From Verrucomicrobiota bacterium (lineage in GTDB: Bacteria > Verrucomicrobiota > Verrucomicrobiia > Chthoniobacterales > UBA10450), in assembly GCA_003219335.1 (NCBI GenBank), contig QHOF01000023.1, forward strand, positions 7,793 through 23,360: a stretch of 15,568 bases of DNA, given 5' to 3'. The translations under genes and the position numbers were made by a program. Under the pieces are notes generated by a model. The model was not told the DNA's origin and did not search any database. It was given only the letters and a program-made list of their open reading frames with translations. Position 1 is the stretch's first letter; the number at the start of each line of letters is the position of its first letter. Of the stretch, positions 7,332-15,103 are shown piece after piece.

Positions 7332-7380
7332 ACGCGCGAGCGCTTGAGTTGCGGATCGCGGCGGTTCTAGTTGCCGCTGT

Positions 7381-7629
7381 CATCGGCGTCCCATCGCGTA
7401 TTCGCTGGGGAATCTCGTCTTCGACAGCGCACCAAGGATCGCGTCGTGGAACCGGGGCGCGTTGCTGGAAGTGGGCCTGGACGAAAATGCGAAGCTTTCG
7501 TCAGTTAGCTTGGTCCGCTCGTTCTCGAAGACGACCTTATCGAATCGACGCCACCGCCAGACAACGACTCGCCGAAGCGTCAAACCGCTAAAACTATCCT
7601 CGCAAGCGAGACGCATACGCTACTCTTGA
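7381..7629 (+). pseudogene. Remnant of a CapA-type (PGA synthesis/metallophosphoesterase-like) protein C-terminus
   Basis: The frame beginning at 7381 reads RRPIAYSLGNLVFDS, then a spacer, then RGALLEVGLDENAKLSSVSL, and stops at 7627-7629. PIxYSLGNFVFD followed by RGxLLEVxLD is the characteristic end of CapA-family proteins. Nothing resembling the rest of that roughly 350-residue family lies upstream: within 50 bases comes the stop of the glycan-binding gene, and an in-frame TGA sits at 7345. The tail after SLVRSFSK turns arginine- and threonine-rich and looks untranslated. The competing 87-codon frame at 7328-7591 overlaps this stretch in another register and carries no recognisable domain. 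I read this as a truncated, dead copy. The rest of 7332-7671 holds no gene I can support. Confidence 0.6.
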
Positions 7630-7671
7630 TGCCTTGTCATTGTGGGCGAGATGCGTGAAAATTGAAACCCC

Positions 7672-8742
7672 GTGGCTCTGCGACTGCCGAAACAGAATTA
7701 CCAGGACATCGAGCGCGTCATCGAACTCGATTTTGTGCGCGCGACGGAAGCGGCAGCGCTCAATTCATTGCGCTGGCTCGGGCGCGGCGATAAGGAAGCA
7801 GCGGACGCGGCGGCGTGCGACGCCATGCGCGGCATGTTCGATCTGATGAACATCTGCGGTGAAGTGGTGATCGGCGAAGGAATCAAGGACAAAGCACCGG
7901 GAATTTTCAAAGGCGAACAACTCGGGACCTGGGTTCCCGGTTCGCCGCAGTTCGATATTGCGGTCGATCCAATCGACGGCACGACCAACATTTCCAAGGG
8001 CGCGCCGAATTCGATCAGTTGCATCGCGGCGGCGAGTCCCGAGGAGGGCGTGAAAGTAGCGCTGCTGGATGTGCCTTCATTTTACATGTCGAAGCTGGCT
8101 TATGGGCCTCGCGTGATCGAATACATGAAAAAACGCGGCGATTCGCTCCACCTCGACATGGCGATCGCTGAGATGCTGGCGATCGTGGCGCGCGCGGTGG
8201 ACAAACGCGTCCAGGACGTGGCGGTGATGATGCTCGACAGGCCGCGGCACAAGGAAATCGTGGAACAAATTCGCGCGGCAGGCGCATCGTTGCGCATGAT
8301 CGGCGACGGCGACATCGCCGCGGCGATCGCGCCATCTTTACCTGAGCAGGATGTGGATCTTTACATGGGCATCGGCGGTTCGCCCGAAGCGGTATTGGCG
8401 GCGGCGGCGATCAAATGCCTCGGTGGCGACCTGCAATGCAGAATGTGGCCGCGCGACGAGAACGAACGAAAAAAATTGATTGCAGACGGCTACGAGAAAG
8501 ATCTCGACCGCGTCTTTTCCGCCGATGATCTTGCCTACGGCCAGAACATCATTTTCTGCGCGACCGGGATCAGCGACAGCGCGCTTCTCCCCGGGGTGCG
8601 GGCGCGCGGCGGCGTCACCGCAATCACGCATTCAATCCTGATGCGGGCCAAGAGTAAAACAGTTCGCTTCATTCGAGCCCGACACAATTTGCAGACCAAG
8701 ACGATCCGGCTCCGGTCGGATAATCGCGAGCATATAATTTGA
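7672..8742 (+). CDS. glpX: Class II fructose-1,6-bisphosphatase
   Basis: This cytoplasmic enzyme removes the 1-phosphate from fructose 1,6-bisphosphate in gluconeogenesis. The 356-residue product shows the GlpX signature in order: GEVVIGEGIKD (63-73) with the metal-binding glutamates, DPIDGTTN (99-106), the lithium-sensitive phosphatase motif, and GGSPEAVLAAAAIKCLGGDL in the C-terminal half. Length is slightly above the usual 320-340. The frame opens with GTG at 7672. The residues straight after it (ALRLPKQNYQDIERVIELDF) match the family N-terminus, so this start is likely even though the ribosome site is weak. The C-terminus (THSILMRAKSKTVRFIRARH) is also typical. It stands alone, after a decayed gene and before a bidirectional hairpin. 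Confidence 0.95.
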   Translation: MALRLPKQNYQDIERVIELDFVRATEAAALNSLRWLGRGDKEAADAAACDAMRGMFDLMNICGEVVIGEGIKDKAPGIFKGEQLGTWVPGSPQFDIAVDPIDGTTNISKGAPNSISCIAAASPEEGVKVALLDVPSFYMSKLAYGPRVIEYMKKRGDSLHLDMAIAEMLAIVARAVDKRVQDVAVMMLDRPRHKEIVEQIRAAGASLRMIGDGDIAAAIAPSLPEQDVDLYMGIGGSPEAVLAAAAIKCLGGDLQCRMWPRDENERKKLIADGYEKDLDRVFSADDLAYGQNIIFCATGISDSALLPGVRARGGVTAITHSILMRAKSKTVRFIRARHNLQTKTIRLRSDNREHII

Positions 8743-8751
8743 AGTTCAAGG

Positions 8752-8812
8752 AATGACGGCTTGGGCAGCCCCGAAAGCTTTCGGGGCTGGGAAGCCGTCG
8801 CTCCTTGTCATT
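8752..8812. terminator. Large hairpin between convergent glpX and maf
   Basis: A perfect 24-base palindrome at 8766-8789 (arms CAGCCCCGAAAG and CTTTCGGGGCTG) sits inside an outer stem, GACGGCTT 8755-8762 with AAGCCGTC 8792-8799. A further AATGAC/GTCATT pair lies at the ends (8752-8757 and 8807-8812). It fills the gap between two convergent genes, so it probably ends transcription from both sides, although there is no strong T-run. The right end overlaps the maf stop codon. Confidence 0.7.
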
Positions 8813-9389
8813 AAATCTTTGGGTGGATCCCGAATTTTGCCAGCGCGGCGATCGTCTTCTCCATCGGCAGACCGACGACGTTTGTGAATGAGCCCTCGAT
8901 TTTTGCGATGATTTCTGCGCCGCTGCCCTGCGCGGCGTAGGCGCCTGCTTTGTCGAGCGGCTCGATTTTCGCGACGTAATTTTGAATCGTTCCGTTGTTC
9001 AAGCGGTGAAAGCGAACGCGCGAAATATCACGAAAAGCCGCCGACTTTCCCGATGTCTGATGATAAATGAAAACGGCAGAACAAACTTCGTGAGTTCGTC
9101 CGCTCAGGCGTCGGAGCATCTGCGAGGCCTCGTTCAAGTCCGCCGGCTTGCCGATGATTTGATCGCCCAGCGCAACCAGCGTGTCTGCTCCGAGCACGAC
9201 AGCACCCGGACGCGTTTGCGCGATGGACATTCCCTTGCGAATCGCATTCCAGAGCGTGAGCTCGCGTAACGTGAGCGGCACATCGAATTTTTCCGGGACG
9301 CGCGGCGAGACGATTTCAAATTCGAATCCGCCTTCAGACAGCAATGCCGCTCGCCTGGGTGAACGAGAGGCCAGCACGAGTGAAGGCAT
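8811..9389 (-). CDS. maf: Maf family nucleoside triphosphate pyrophosphatase
   Basis: The 192-residue product carries LASRSPRR (6-13) at the N-terminus, the catalytic GADT (67-70, D69), K81 in the IGKP loop, and DKAGAYAAQG (146-155) followed by GSFTNVVGLP (166-175). The arginine pair in SPRR and the DKAGAYAAQG loop fit the dTTP/UTP pyrophosphatase (YhdE-like) subgroup rather than the 7-methyl-GTP one. These enzymes hydrolyse non-canonical or excess nucleotides and are linked to control of cell division. The start at 9389 gives the standard N-terminus. It is the last gene of a possible three-gene unit on the minus strand, 88 bases after the DUF4412-like gene. Confidence 0.94.
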   Translation of the reverse strand: MPSLVLASRSPRRAALLSEGGFEFEIVSPRVPEKFDVPLTLRELTLWNAIRKGMSIAQTRPGAVVLGADTLVALGDQIIGKPADLNEASQMLRRLSGRTHEVCSAVFIYHQTSGKSAAFRDISRVRFHRLNNGTIQNYVAKIEPLDKAGAYAAQGSGAEIIAKIEGSFTNVVGLPMEKTIAALAKFGIHPKI

Positions 9390-9477
9390 GGCTGTTCAAA
9401 CTCTAAGAACAGCGGTGCCCGGTGCAACCATCGCGAATCTTGCAAGCCCTCTGCTCCTCGCTTGAAAATGTTTTGCG

Positions 9478-10272
9478 TTACGGACTCGGGGATGCGGATG
9501 GAATTGCAGCTTTGTTAAAGATATTCGGCAGCTTCGTTTCTTTAAAATCAGCGGGCACGCTAAACTGGCTGTCTGGAATGGAGTCGAGGCTTACGCCGGT
9601 GACGGTGCTGGTAATTTCCGTAGGATGCGCCGGGGCGGCGCCATGCTCGCCTGGCTGGTTTTCTTTGCCCACAATGATCTGCATCCGGATCGGCAGTCCT
9701 GGGAAATCGCGAAAGTCAGGCATCTTGGTGTTGGCGGCGTCCCAGAACTCAGATTTGATCGACTGAAGTTGCGCCAGCACGTGAGCGCCGTTCGGATAGT
9801 TCGGCGCGATCCAGTAGGTCGCTTTGAAATCGGGGCCTTCGTACGTGTATTGCTCCGTTTCGTAACCATTGATGATCTCCTTCTGGCCCGTCGGAATAAG
9901 TCGGGGTTTCTCGCGATTTTCCTTCTTGTTGCTGAACTTGTTTAACATGTCCGCAATCGCTTTCATTTTGTCCCCCGAAATGCGCACGACGGTCTTCTTG
10001 TCGTTCAACAAATTGATCAACTCGCCCGTTGTTCCGTCGAGAATAGTCGTGACTTGCGGAGAGGAAACGTCAATGCGCAGTTTGTCACCCTTGACCTTAA
10101 TGGTCATGTTGGTAGCGGCAGCCGCACCAGGCGGTGCCTCGCCCGGACTCGCCTGCGCGTTTTGAGCGTCGCTCGCCGGTTGCACCGTTGTTGAATAGGC
10201 AATCGTGAGATCGCCGCGGGCCGCGAGAAATACGCAAACGCTCAGGATCAGCGAATAGAATGCAGTCTTCAT
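9478..10272 (-). CDS. Secreted DUF4412-like protein
   Basis: The 264-residue product has a signal peptide (MKTAFYSLILSVCVFLAARG, cleavage near residue 20). A low-complexity alanine/proline stretch follows (about 35-54). The core domain has KLRIDVSSPQVTTILDGTTG, an ISGDKMKAI stretch, INGYETEQYTY and ATYWIAP. The sequence of 'unsafe metal or probe' beta strands followed by GYxTEQY is what I recall of DUF4412. A Ser/Pro tail ends the protein. It is probably a periplasmic or surface beta-sandwich protein; function is unknown. It sits 57 bases after the UVR-motif gene and 88 before maf, so it may be co-transcribed with them, though no functional link is apparent. Confidence 0.75.
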   Translation of the reverse strand: MKTAFYSLILSVCVFLAARGDLTIAYSTTVQPASDAQNAQASPGEAPPGAAAATNMTIKVKGDKLRIDVSSPQVTTILDGTTGELINLLNDKKTVVRISGDKMKAIADMLNKFSNKKENREKPRLIPTGQKEIINGYETEQYTYEGPDFKATYWIAPNYPNGAHVLAQLQSIKSEFWDAANTKMPDFRDFPGLPIRMQIIVGKENQPGEHGAAPAHPTEITSTVTGVSLDSIPDSQFSVPADFKETKLPNIFNKAAIPSASPSP

Positions 10273-10329
10273 ATTCTTAGGGAGCAGATTGCCGCTGTTG
10301 AAGACGATCGCCGCTTCTGGCGACCGCCG

Positions 10330-11085
10330 TTACACCTGCTTTTGCGTCTTCAGCAGCTTGATCGCGTCGCGTAACTCGGCGGCGCGCTCGTAAAGTTCCT
10401 TCGAAATCGCTGTTTCCATCTCGCGCTGCATGATCTCCAGCTTCGAAAGCGGACGCTTCGCCGTCACTTCCTCGAGCCATTCGTCGAGAAATGCAATCTC
10501 GGCGCTTTTCGACACCAACTCCGGAAAATTTGACCGCTGCAAGAAATCCACGATCGCCTCGCGACCGCGCTCAATTTCCGCGATGGCCTCGGCAAATTTT
10601 CCCTGGCCCAGGAGAATGGATGCCTTGGCGCGCGTGTTCATCATGAGCACGTAGGGGCGGAACTGCTGCAATGCCCAGGAAAATTCCTCGCGATCCGTGT
10701 GCTCGGCGACAAAGGTAAAAAGATCGAGATTGCGTTGCGTATCGCGCACCACGCCTTTGAAATCGTTGATCTGAAAGAGGCTGAGGTAACGATGATAATA
10801 TTGGATGCCTTCCTGTTGAAGCTCCGCGCATTGCTCAGGCGTCAGCTCGTAAGTCTCGCCTTTCTGCTCGGCGCGCGCGGCTCGTTTTTGATGATATTCT
10901 AAAAGCGACTCGCAACCATGGGGACACCGGCCATCGGGCCGCCCGGTCACCTCCATCTGCAACACGCCGAGATCGACTCGCAGTTGCAATTTCTCGCGGC
11001 CATCCAGGCCGGCAATCTTGCGCACTTTGATGCTGCTGCTCTCGTGTGGCCAACCTTTCAAGATCGTGTTGAGATCCAAACTCAT
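10330..11085 (-). CDS. UvrB/UvrC (UVR) motif-containing protein
   Basis: Counted from ATG at 11085, this is 251 residues; a TTG three codons earlier is also open but less likely. The last 40 residues, with LEIMQREMETAISKELYERA and AAELRDAIKLL, form a classic UVR motif: two helices that mediate protein contact in UvrB, UvrC and McsA. The N-terminal part is beta-rich (VRKIAGLDGREKLQLRVDLG, LQMEVTGRPDG) with a single CPHGC pair at 54-58. The middle (about 75-205) is helical. With only one cysteine pair it is not a standard McsA, and it lacks any nuclease or helicase domain. It may act as an adaptor. It is the first gene of the minus-strand group with the DUF4412-like gene and maf. Confidence 0.85.
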   Translation of the reverse strand: MSLDLNTILKGWPHESSSIKVRKIAGLDGREKLQLRVDLGVLQMEVTGRPDGRCPHGCESLLEYHQKRAARAEQKGETYELTPEQCAELQQEGIQYYHRYLSLFQINDFKGVVRDTQRNLDLFTFVAEHTDREEFSWALQQFRPYVLMMNTRAKASILLGQGKFAEAIAEIERGREAIVDFLQRSNFPELVSKSAEIAFLDEWLEEVTAKRPLSKLEIMQREMETAISKELYERAAELRDAIKLLKTQKQV

Positions 11086-11203
11086 CGCAAACAAAGATCG
11101 AACAGTTCACCTTGCTTTGTCAATAAATCGTAAGGATGGCGCGCTGTGGTCGCCGCAGCGACACGTCGCAGCGCGATGTAGCGGGTTAGCGTGGTTCCCT
11201 CCT

Positions 11204-11338
11204 TGTCATTTTGATCCCGCAGTCGCGGGAGAAGAATCTCTGATTATTTCTTCGATGGTAACGCCAAGGCAAAAGCCAGAGATGTTTCCAGCCTTCGCAT
11301 AAAGCTACGGCTTGGCAGGCGCTCCGCTCAACATGACA
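11204..11338. repeat. Imperfect long inverted-repeat element in a 394-base gene-free stretch
   Basis: The ends TGTCATTTTGA (11204-11214) and TCAACATGACA (11328-11338) pair at 10 of 11 positions. An inner pair, GAAGAATCTCTG (around 11231-11242) against CAGAGATGTTTC (around 11277-11288), is also largely complementary. The whole could fold as one interrupted hairpin, typical of small dispersed intergenic elements. CCTTGTCATT at its left end recurs at 7632 and 8803. No gene is supported in 11086-11479; the GCGCGCTG/CAGCGCG phrases around 11140-11176 are further repeat-like pieces. Confidence 0.55.
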
Positions 11339-11441
11339 GGCGAGCATGATATCGGAATTGGCACCCTAAATACGTCGCAGTGCGACAGCTCTGACACGTG
11401 CTCTTGGGTGCGCTCGTTCCGTGTTATAGGAGCCCAACTTT

Positions 11442-11467
11442 TCACTGGTCACTGGTCACTAGTGACC
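11442..11467. repeat. TCACTGG tandem repeat ending in a 14-base palindrome before xerD
   Basis: TCACTGG occurs at 11442-11448 and 11449-11455, and a third partial TCACT runs into the perfect palindrome GGTCACTAGTGACC (11454-11467). It ends 12 bases before the xerD start, so it would lie in the xerD leader or at its promoter. It could be an operator or simply another intergenic repeat. Confidence 0.6.
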
Positions 11468-11479
11468 TAGGTTTGCGCG

Positions 11480-12370
11480 ATGGAAGATTCGATCGACGCG
11501 TTTATCCGCTTCCTCGCAGTCGAGCGCGGTCTTTCTGAAAATTATCAGCTCTCCACGCAAAGGTCGCTGAGCGAATTCGCGCAATGGTGCGCTGCCAGAA
11601 AGAAGATTAATCATCCGCGCCCTGTGACTCTGCCGGTCATCAGTGAATATCTCGCCGAGCGCAAACAGGCCGGCCTTTCCGCCTCTTCGATCAAATTGAT
11701 CGTGGTTGCATTGAAGATTTTTTTTCGGTTTCTGGCAGGCAAAAGAATAGTTGAGCGCGATCCGGCTGAGGCGCTGGCGCTCCCGCGGGTCGAGCGTTAT
11801 CTCCCGGAAACACTCAACGAATTGCAAGTGGAGCAATTCCTGGAAAAGATCGACACAAAAGCTGCGCACGGTTTGCGTGATCGCGCGATGATCGAGCTGC
11901 TTTACGCAAGCGGCCTGCGCATTTCTGAGCTGGCAAATGCGCGCCTGGAGAATTTCAACTTCGAAGAACGCATTGTGCGTGTGACCGGAAAAGGAAACAA
12001 AACCCGTCTGGTGCCGGTGGGCCAAAAAGCGTGCGAAGCGCTGGCAGCCTATCTCTCCAGCGAACGGTCGAAACTTGTGAAGCGCCGCAGCGGCAGCGAA
12101 ATTTTTCTCTCCGAGCGAGGAACCAAGTTAACCACAGCGCGCATCTGGCAGATCGTAAAAAAACACGCGCAACGCGCGGGGCTCGAGAAAAATGTTTACC
12201 CGCACCTTCTCCGGCACAGTTTCGCGACGCATTTGCTGGGGAACGGCGCCGATCTGCGGATTATTCAGGAAATGCTGGGTCACGCCGATATTTCGACGAC
12301 GCAAGTCTATACGCATGTCGATCAACAGCGGCTGAAAGCGGTGCATCGGCGATTTCATCCGCGGGCCTAG
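11480..12370 (+). CDS. xerD: Site-specific tyrosine recombinase XerD
   Basis: The 296-residue product has a SAM-like core-binding domain (about 1-90) and a catalytic domain (about 108-290). All six conserved residues are present: R147 in ASGLRISEL, K171 in TGKGNKTR, H242 and R245 in HLLRHSFATHLL, H268 in LGHADISTT, and the nucleophile Y277 in VYTHVD. The ending LKAVHRRFHPRA is characteristic of XerD rather than XerC, and the length is the family norm, so it is a chromosomal dimer-resolution enzyme rather than a phage integrase. No integrase partner genes or attachment repeats surround it. ATG 11480 follows a palindromic leader closely. Confidence 0.94.
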   Translation: MEDSIDAFIRFLAVERGLSENYQLSTQRSLSEFAQWCAARKKINHPRPVTLPVISEYLAERKQAGLSASSIKLIVVALKIFFRFLAGKRIVERDPAEALALPRVERYLPETLNELQVEQFLEKIDTKAAHGLRDRAMIELLYASGLRISELANARLENFNFEERIVRVTGKGNKTRLVPVGQKACEALAAYLSSERSKLVKRRSGSEIFLSERGTKLTTARIWQIVKKHAQRAGLEKNVYPHLLRHSFATHLLGNGADLRIIQEMLGHADISTTQVYTHVDQQRLKAVHRRFHPRA

Positions 12371-12379
12371 AGGCGAACC

Positions 12380-12449
12380 GATGCTGGATTCTGGATTTCA
12401 GTTTCTGGATTAGTGTTGAACCCGTATCCAGCATCGAGTATCCAGCATC
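12380..12449. repeat. Intergenic repeat with GATGCTGGAT units between xerD and the next gene
   Basis: GATGCTGGAT (12380-12389) is inverted against ATCCAGCATC at 12426-12435 and again at 12440-12449; TTCTGGAT variants fill the middle. The block can fold into a hairpin and might end xerD transcription. It resembles a dispersed family rather than a gene-specific site. Confidence 0.6.
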
Positions 12450-12473
12450 CACGCTTATGACGCGGGCGTGTTT

Positions 12474-14228
12474 ATGAGGCGAATTCTGTTGCTAATCATC
12501 GCGCTCGCCATCGCCGCGTTCGCCGGTTGGTACTACTGGAAGCTTTCCCAGCGAATTTCGAGCGCCCCGGTGAGCGCGCTTCTGCCTCGGGGAACAATTT
12601 TTCTGGCGCATCTCCCGGACTTTAATCGAACCCGTGATGACTGGTCTCACTGCGATATTTATCAGCTGTACCGCGAACCCGCGGTCCAGGATTTTTTGCG
12701 CAAGCCGCTGAACAACATTCCAAAAACAGATGCAGCTGCTCAAACGCTGCGGGAAATCGAACAGCTCGAGCCAAAGAATGCCTTCGTTGCATTGACTTCC
12801 ATCGACAATAACAATCCGAGATTCGCGGGCGGCTTCCGTTTTCGCGGCAGCCAGGAAGCGGCAGAGCGCGTCATCGGCAGATGGCGCTCGGAATTACTTG
12901 AGCGAAATCCGAGTCTAAAGCGCGACAAGTTGCAATATCAGCACCACGAAATCGAGTTGGTCTCGGCGGCTTCGGTTACTCTCGCGACGGCCTATGACCG
13001 TCCCTGGTTTTTTGCGGCAACAGACCTGACAGAATTAAAAGCAGTGCTCGATCGCGCGGATCATCGCGCTACAAATTCAAAGGGCACACTGGACAAAGAC
13101 GAAGCCTATCGCGCAGCCATCGCGCACCGCCCCTCCTATTACGCGGCATTTTTTTATCTAGAGCCAAAGATATTTTCCGAACGGCTTGCAGCGTTGCGCG
13201 CCGCTGTTCGATCAAGCCCGGTTCCCGGCGAGTCCACGATGCTCGAACAAATGCGCTGCATTGCTGGTTTCACGCGGTTCGAGAACGGGAAAATACACGA
13301 CGTGCTCTTTCTCGCGATGCCAAAGCTGGAGCACGATATCACGCTGACCCGGTCTTCCCTTTCGTTCGGGACGAAAGAGACGTTCTTTTATCTGGCGATG
13401 CTTTTCAACCTGGGGGAGAAAATCGAGATACTGAATCAGGCAGCCTCCTTTGCGGGCGCCAGAATTTTTCAAGCCCTTGCCAATAGCGGGATCACCGCTG
13501 ATGATTGGAAGGCTGCATTTGGCCTTGAGCTGAGCTCGCTGGCGGACTGGCCGTCGAGCGCGCATTGGCCATCTTTGCTCGTGACACTGCCAGTGACGGA
13601 CATGGCCAAAGCCGGAAAGATCGTGGAGGCCCTTGTACGCGCCGACCAAGAGGCAACTTGGACGCAGACAGAGAAGGACGGCGTGCGTTATTTCTCAAAG
13701 CAATCGGTGGCCACTCTCGTGGCAATCACTCCGACCATTGCTTTGTCCAATCGGATTCTTATAGCTGGTTTTAACCCAGTGTCAGTGGAAGAGGCAATGA
13801 AACGCAGCGGCGCCAGCTCGTCCGAACTTGCAGATTCCCAAACTTATAACGCTGCGGCACGATTGCTGCCGGTGCCGACGAATTTTTTTGGCTACGTCGA
13901 TATGGCACTGCTATATTCGCGCCTCGACGCTTCGCTTCGTCCAATGTTGTTGATGGCTGCGGCTTTCATGCCGGCGGTGGCTGGTTCCATCGACGCTGGC
14001 AAGCTGCCATCTCCCGAGGTCATTACCAGGCACTTGAGTCCTATTGTCTCCTCGCAAAGATATGAAGGCGACGGTTACGTGGCCGAGTCAATCGGACCCA
14101 TCACACTGGATCAAGCTGCGATCGGTGTTGCTCTTCTTAGCAGCAGCCTTGGCGCAGTTGCACGACAGACCGGCTGGGGGACCTCTCCCACGCCGCAGCC
14201 GACAGCGACTCCCTCTCCCACGCCATAG
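12474..14228 (+). CDS. Membrane-anchored protein of unknown function
   Basis: From ATG at 12474 the product has 584 residues; a GTG two codons earlier is also open. Basic residues and one N-terminal hydrophobic segment (ILLLIIALAIAAFAGWYYW) anchor it, with no clear cleavage site. The large remainder is presumably outside the cytoplasm, with alternating strand-helix segments such as FFAATDLTELKAVLDRA and SNRILIAGFNPVSVEEAMKR. These two look like repeats of one fold (value check, then helix), as in DUF3352-like proteins; I am not confident of that name. The C-terminus is low-complexity TSPTPQPTATPSPTP, encoded by a near-repeat of CTCTCCCACGCC. No catalytic motif is recognised. It lies 103 bases after xerD with a repeat between, so it need not be in the same operon. 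Confidence 0.85.
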   Translation: MRRILLLIIALAIAAFAGWYYWKLSQRISSAPVSALLPRGTIFLAHLPDFNRTRDDWSHCDIYQLYREPAVQDFLRKPLNNIPKTDAAAQTLREIEQLEPKNAFVALTSIDNNNPRFAGGFRFRGSQEAAERVIGRWRSELLERNPSLKRDKLQYQHHEIELVSAASVTLATAYDRPWFFAATDLTELKAVLDRADHRATNSKGTLDKDEAYRAAIAHRPSYYAAFFYLEPKIFSERLAALRAAVRSSPVPGESTMLEQMRCIAGFTRFENGKIHDVLFLAMPKLEHDITLTRSSLSFGTKETFFYLAMLFNLGEKIEILNQAASFAGARIFQALANSGITADDWKAAFGLELSSLADWPSSAHWPSLLVTLPVTDMAKAGKIVEALVRADQEATWTQTEKDGVRYFSKQSVATLVAITPTIALSNRILIAGFNPVSVEEAMKRSGASSSELADSQTYNAAARLLPVPTNFFGYVDMALLYSRLDASLRPMLLMAAAFMPAVAGSIDAGKLPSPEVITRHLSPIVSSQRYEGDGYVAESIGPITLDQAAIGVALLSSSLGAVARQTGWGTSPTPQPTATPSPTP

Positions 14229-14300
14229 GTACGGCGCGCCGGGCGCACCAGCCCTCTCCGCCACTTCGGCACCCCTTTTGACCTTCAGCCGCTGAGGCAA

Positions 14301-14329
14301 GGAGCAACAGCTTGGGCAGCTGTCTCTCC
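14301..14329 (+). terminator. Weak hairpin after the membrane-anchored protein gene
   Basis: ACAGCT (14307-14312) and AGCTGT (14318-14323) form a stem extended by GGAG/CTCC with a 2-base mismatch. It lies 73 bases past the stop of the preceding gene. There is no T-run, so termination is only a suggestion. Confidence 0.35.
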
Positions 14330-14385
14330 TGAAGTGAAAAGAAAACTGCTGCAAGCCGTGAAAAACATGCTATTTTTCCGTCCCT

Positions 14386-14679
14386 ATGGCTATTCTAAAG
14401 AAAAATGCATTCTCGCGTCCTGAGGAGCTGGTTGCTGTCCTCTCCCGGCGTTCTTCGTTTGAGTTCAAAGAGCTCTTCGACATCGTCCACGAGAATCTTC
14501 GGGCCCGAAACGCCGCCAGCGGCGGCGAGGAAATGCTGCGGCTGCGAGCTTACGAGAAATTGCAAAATCTCGTCGCCCGTGGTGCGGTGAAGAAGAATGG
14601 CAAGAAATACAAGGGTTTGCCGTCGGCGTTGGCCCAGGCGATTGCCCAGCAGAATGGTCATCTCGCTGGCGTAAGATAA
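14386..14679 (+). CDS. Small protein of unknown function
   Basis: The product is 97 residues, basic and probably cytoplasmic. Predicted helices (RPEELVAVLSRRSSFEFKEL, then LRLRAYEKLQNLVARGAVKK) followed by NGKKYKGL look like a small winged-helix or helical bundle with a beta hairpin, which is an impression only. The clear start and absence of a better frame on either strand support it as a real gene. It ends 42 bases before nuoA and may be transcribed with it. No family is recognised. Confidence 0.7.
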   Translation: MAILKKNAFSRPEELVAVLSRRSSFEFKELFDIVHENLRARNAASGGEEMLRLRAYEKLQNLVARGAVKKNGKKYKGLPSALAQAIAQQNGHLAGVR

Positions 14680-14721
14680 GCCGGCCTTTTACAACGACCT
14701 GGCGTCAGGCCAGATTCCCGG

Positions 14722-15093
14722 ATGCTGCGCGAATATTTGCCGGTCCTCCTGCAAATCGTCGTTGCAATTCTGTTTGCTGCTTCCGCTCTCTTGGTGAGCG
14801 TGTTGGTGGGCAAGAGCGGAAAACGTACCCGAGCCAAGGATACAGCCTATGAATGCGGCATGATCCCGCAGGGGGAACGGCAGCCGCGCTTCAGCGTGAA
14901 GTTCTATCTGGTGGCGATGCTCTTTATCCTGTTTGATATCGAGATCGTATTCATGTATCCGTGGGCGGTGGTGTATCGGGATGCGATCAAACAAAGCAGC
15001 GTCATTTTCTGGAGCATGCTCAGTTTCATTACGATCCTGATGGTGGGCTACGTGTACGCGCTTAAAAAAGGCGCATTGGATTTCAGAAAGTAA
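14722..15093 (+). CDS. nuoA: NADH-quinone oxidoreductase subunit A
   Basis: The 123-residue membrane protein has three predicted transmembrane segments (about 8-30, 64-84 and 92-112). It carries the subunit A hallmarks YECGMIP in the first loop and PRFSVKFYLVAMLFILFDIE followed by FMYPW at the second helix. It is part of the membrane arm of complex I, next to NuoH at the quinone site, and couples NADH oxidation to proton pumping. Length is normal. The usual neighbour nuoB is not downstream: a different membrane protein starts within a few dozen bases, so the complex I genes must be elsewhere or this is an extra copy. Confidence 0.95.
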   Translation: MLREYLPVLLQIVVAILFAASALLVSVLVGKSGKRTRAKDTAYECGMIPQGERQPRFSVKFYLVAMLFILFDIEIVFMYPWAVVYRDAIKQSSVIFWSMLSFITILMVGYVYALKKGALDFRK

Positions 15094-15103
15094 TCAGCTT
15101 CCT

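Noticed and set aside
7328..7591. 87-codon frame whose ATG overlaps the preceding stop (ATGA)
   Set aside because: The overlap looks like translational coupling, but the CapA-like signal lies in another register, and this product is Arg/Ser/Trp-rich after a short hydrophobic start.
10330..11085. McsA, activator of the McsB arginine kinase
   Set aside because: Only one cysteine pair is present rather than the several zinc-binding pairs of McsA, and no mcsB or clpC neighbour is seen.
11480..12370. Phage or genomic-island integrase
   Set aside because: The length, domain layout and HPRA ending fit chromosomal XerD, and no phage genes or attachment-site repeats are nearby.
12031..12477. 148-codon plus-strand frame overlapping the xerD end
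   Set aside because: It overlaps the XerD catalytic domain in another frame and runs into the intergenic repeat.
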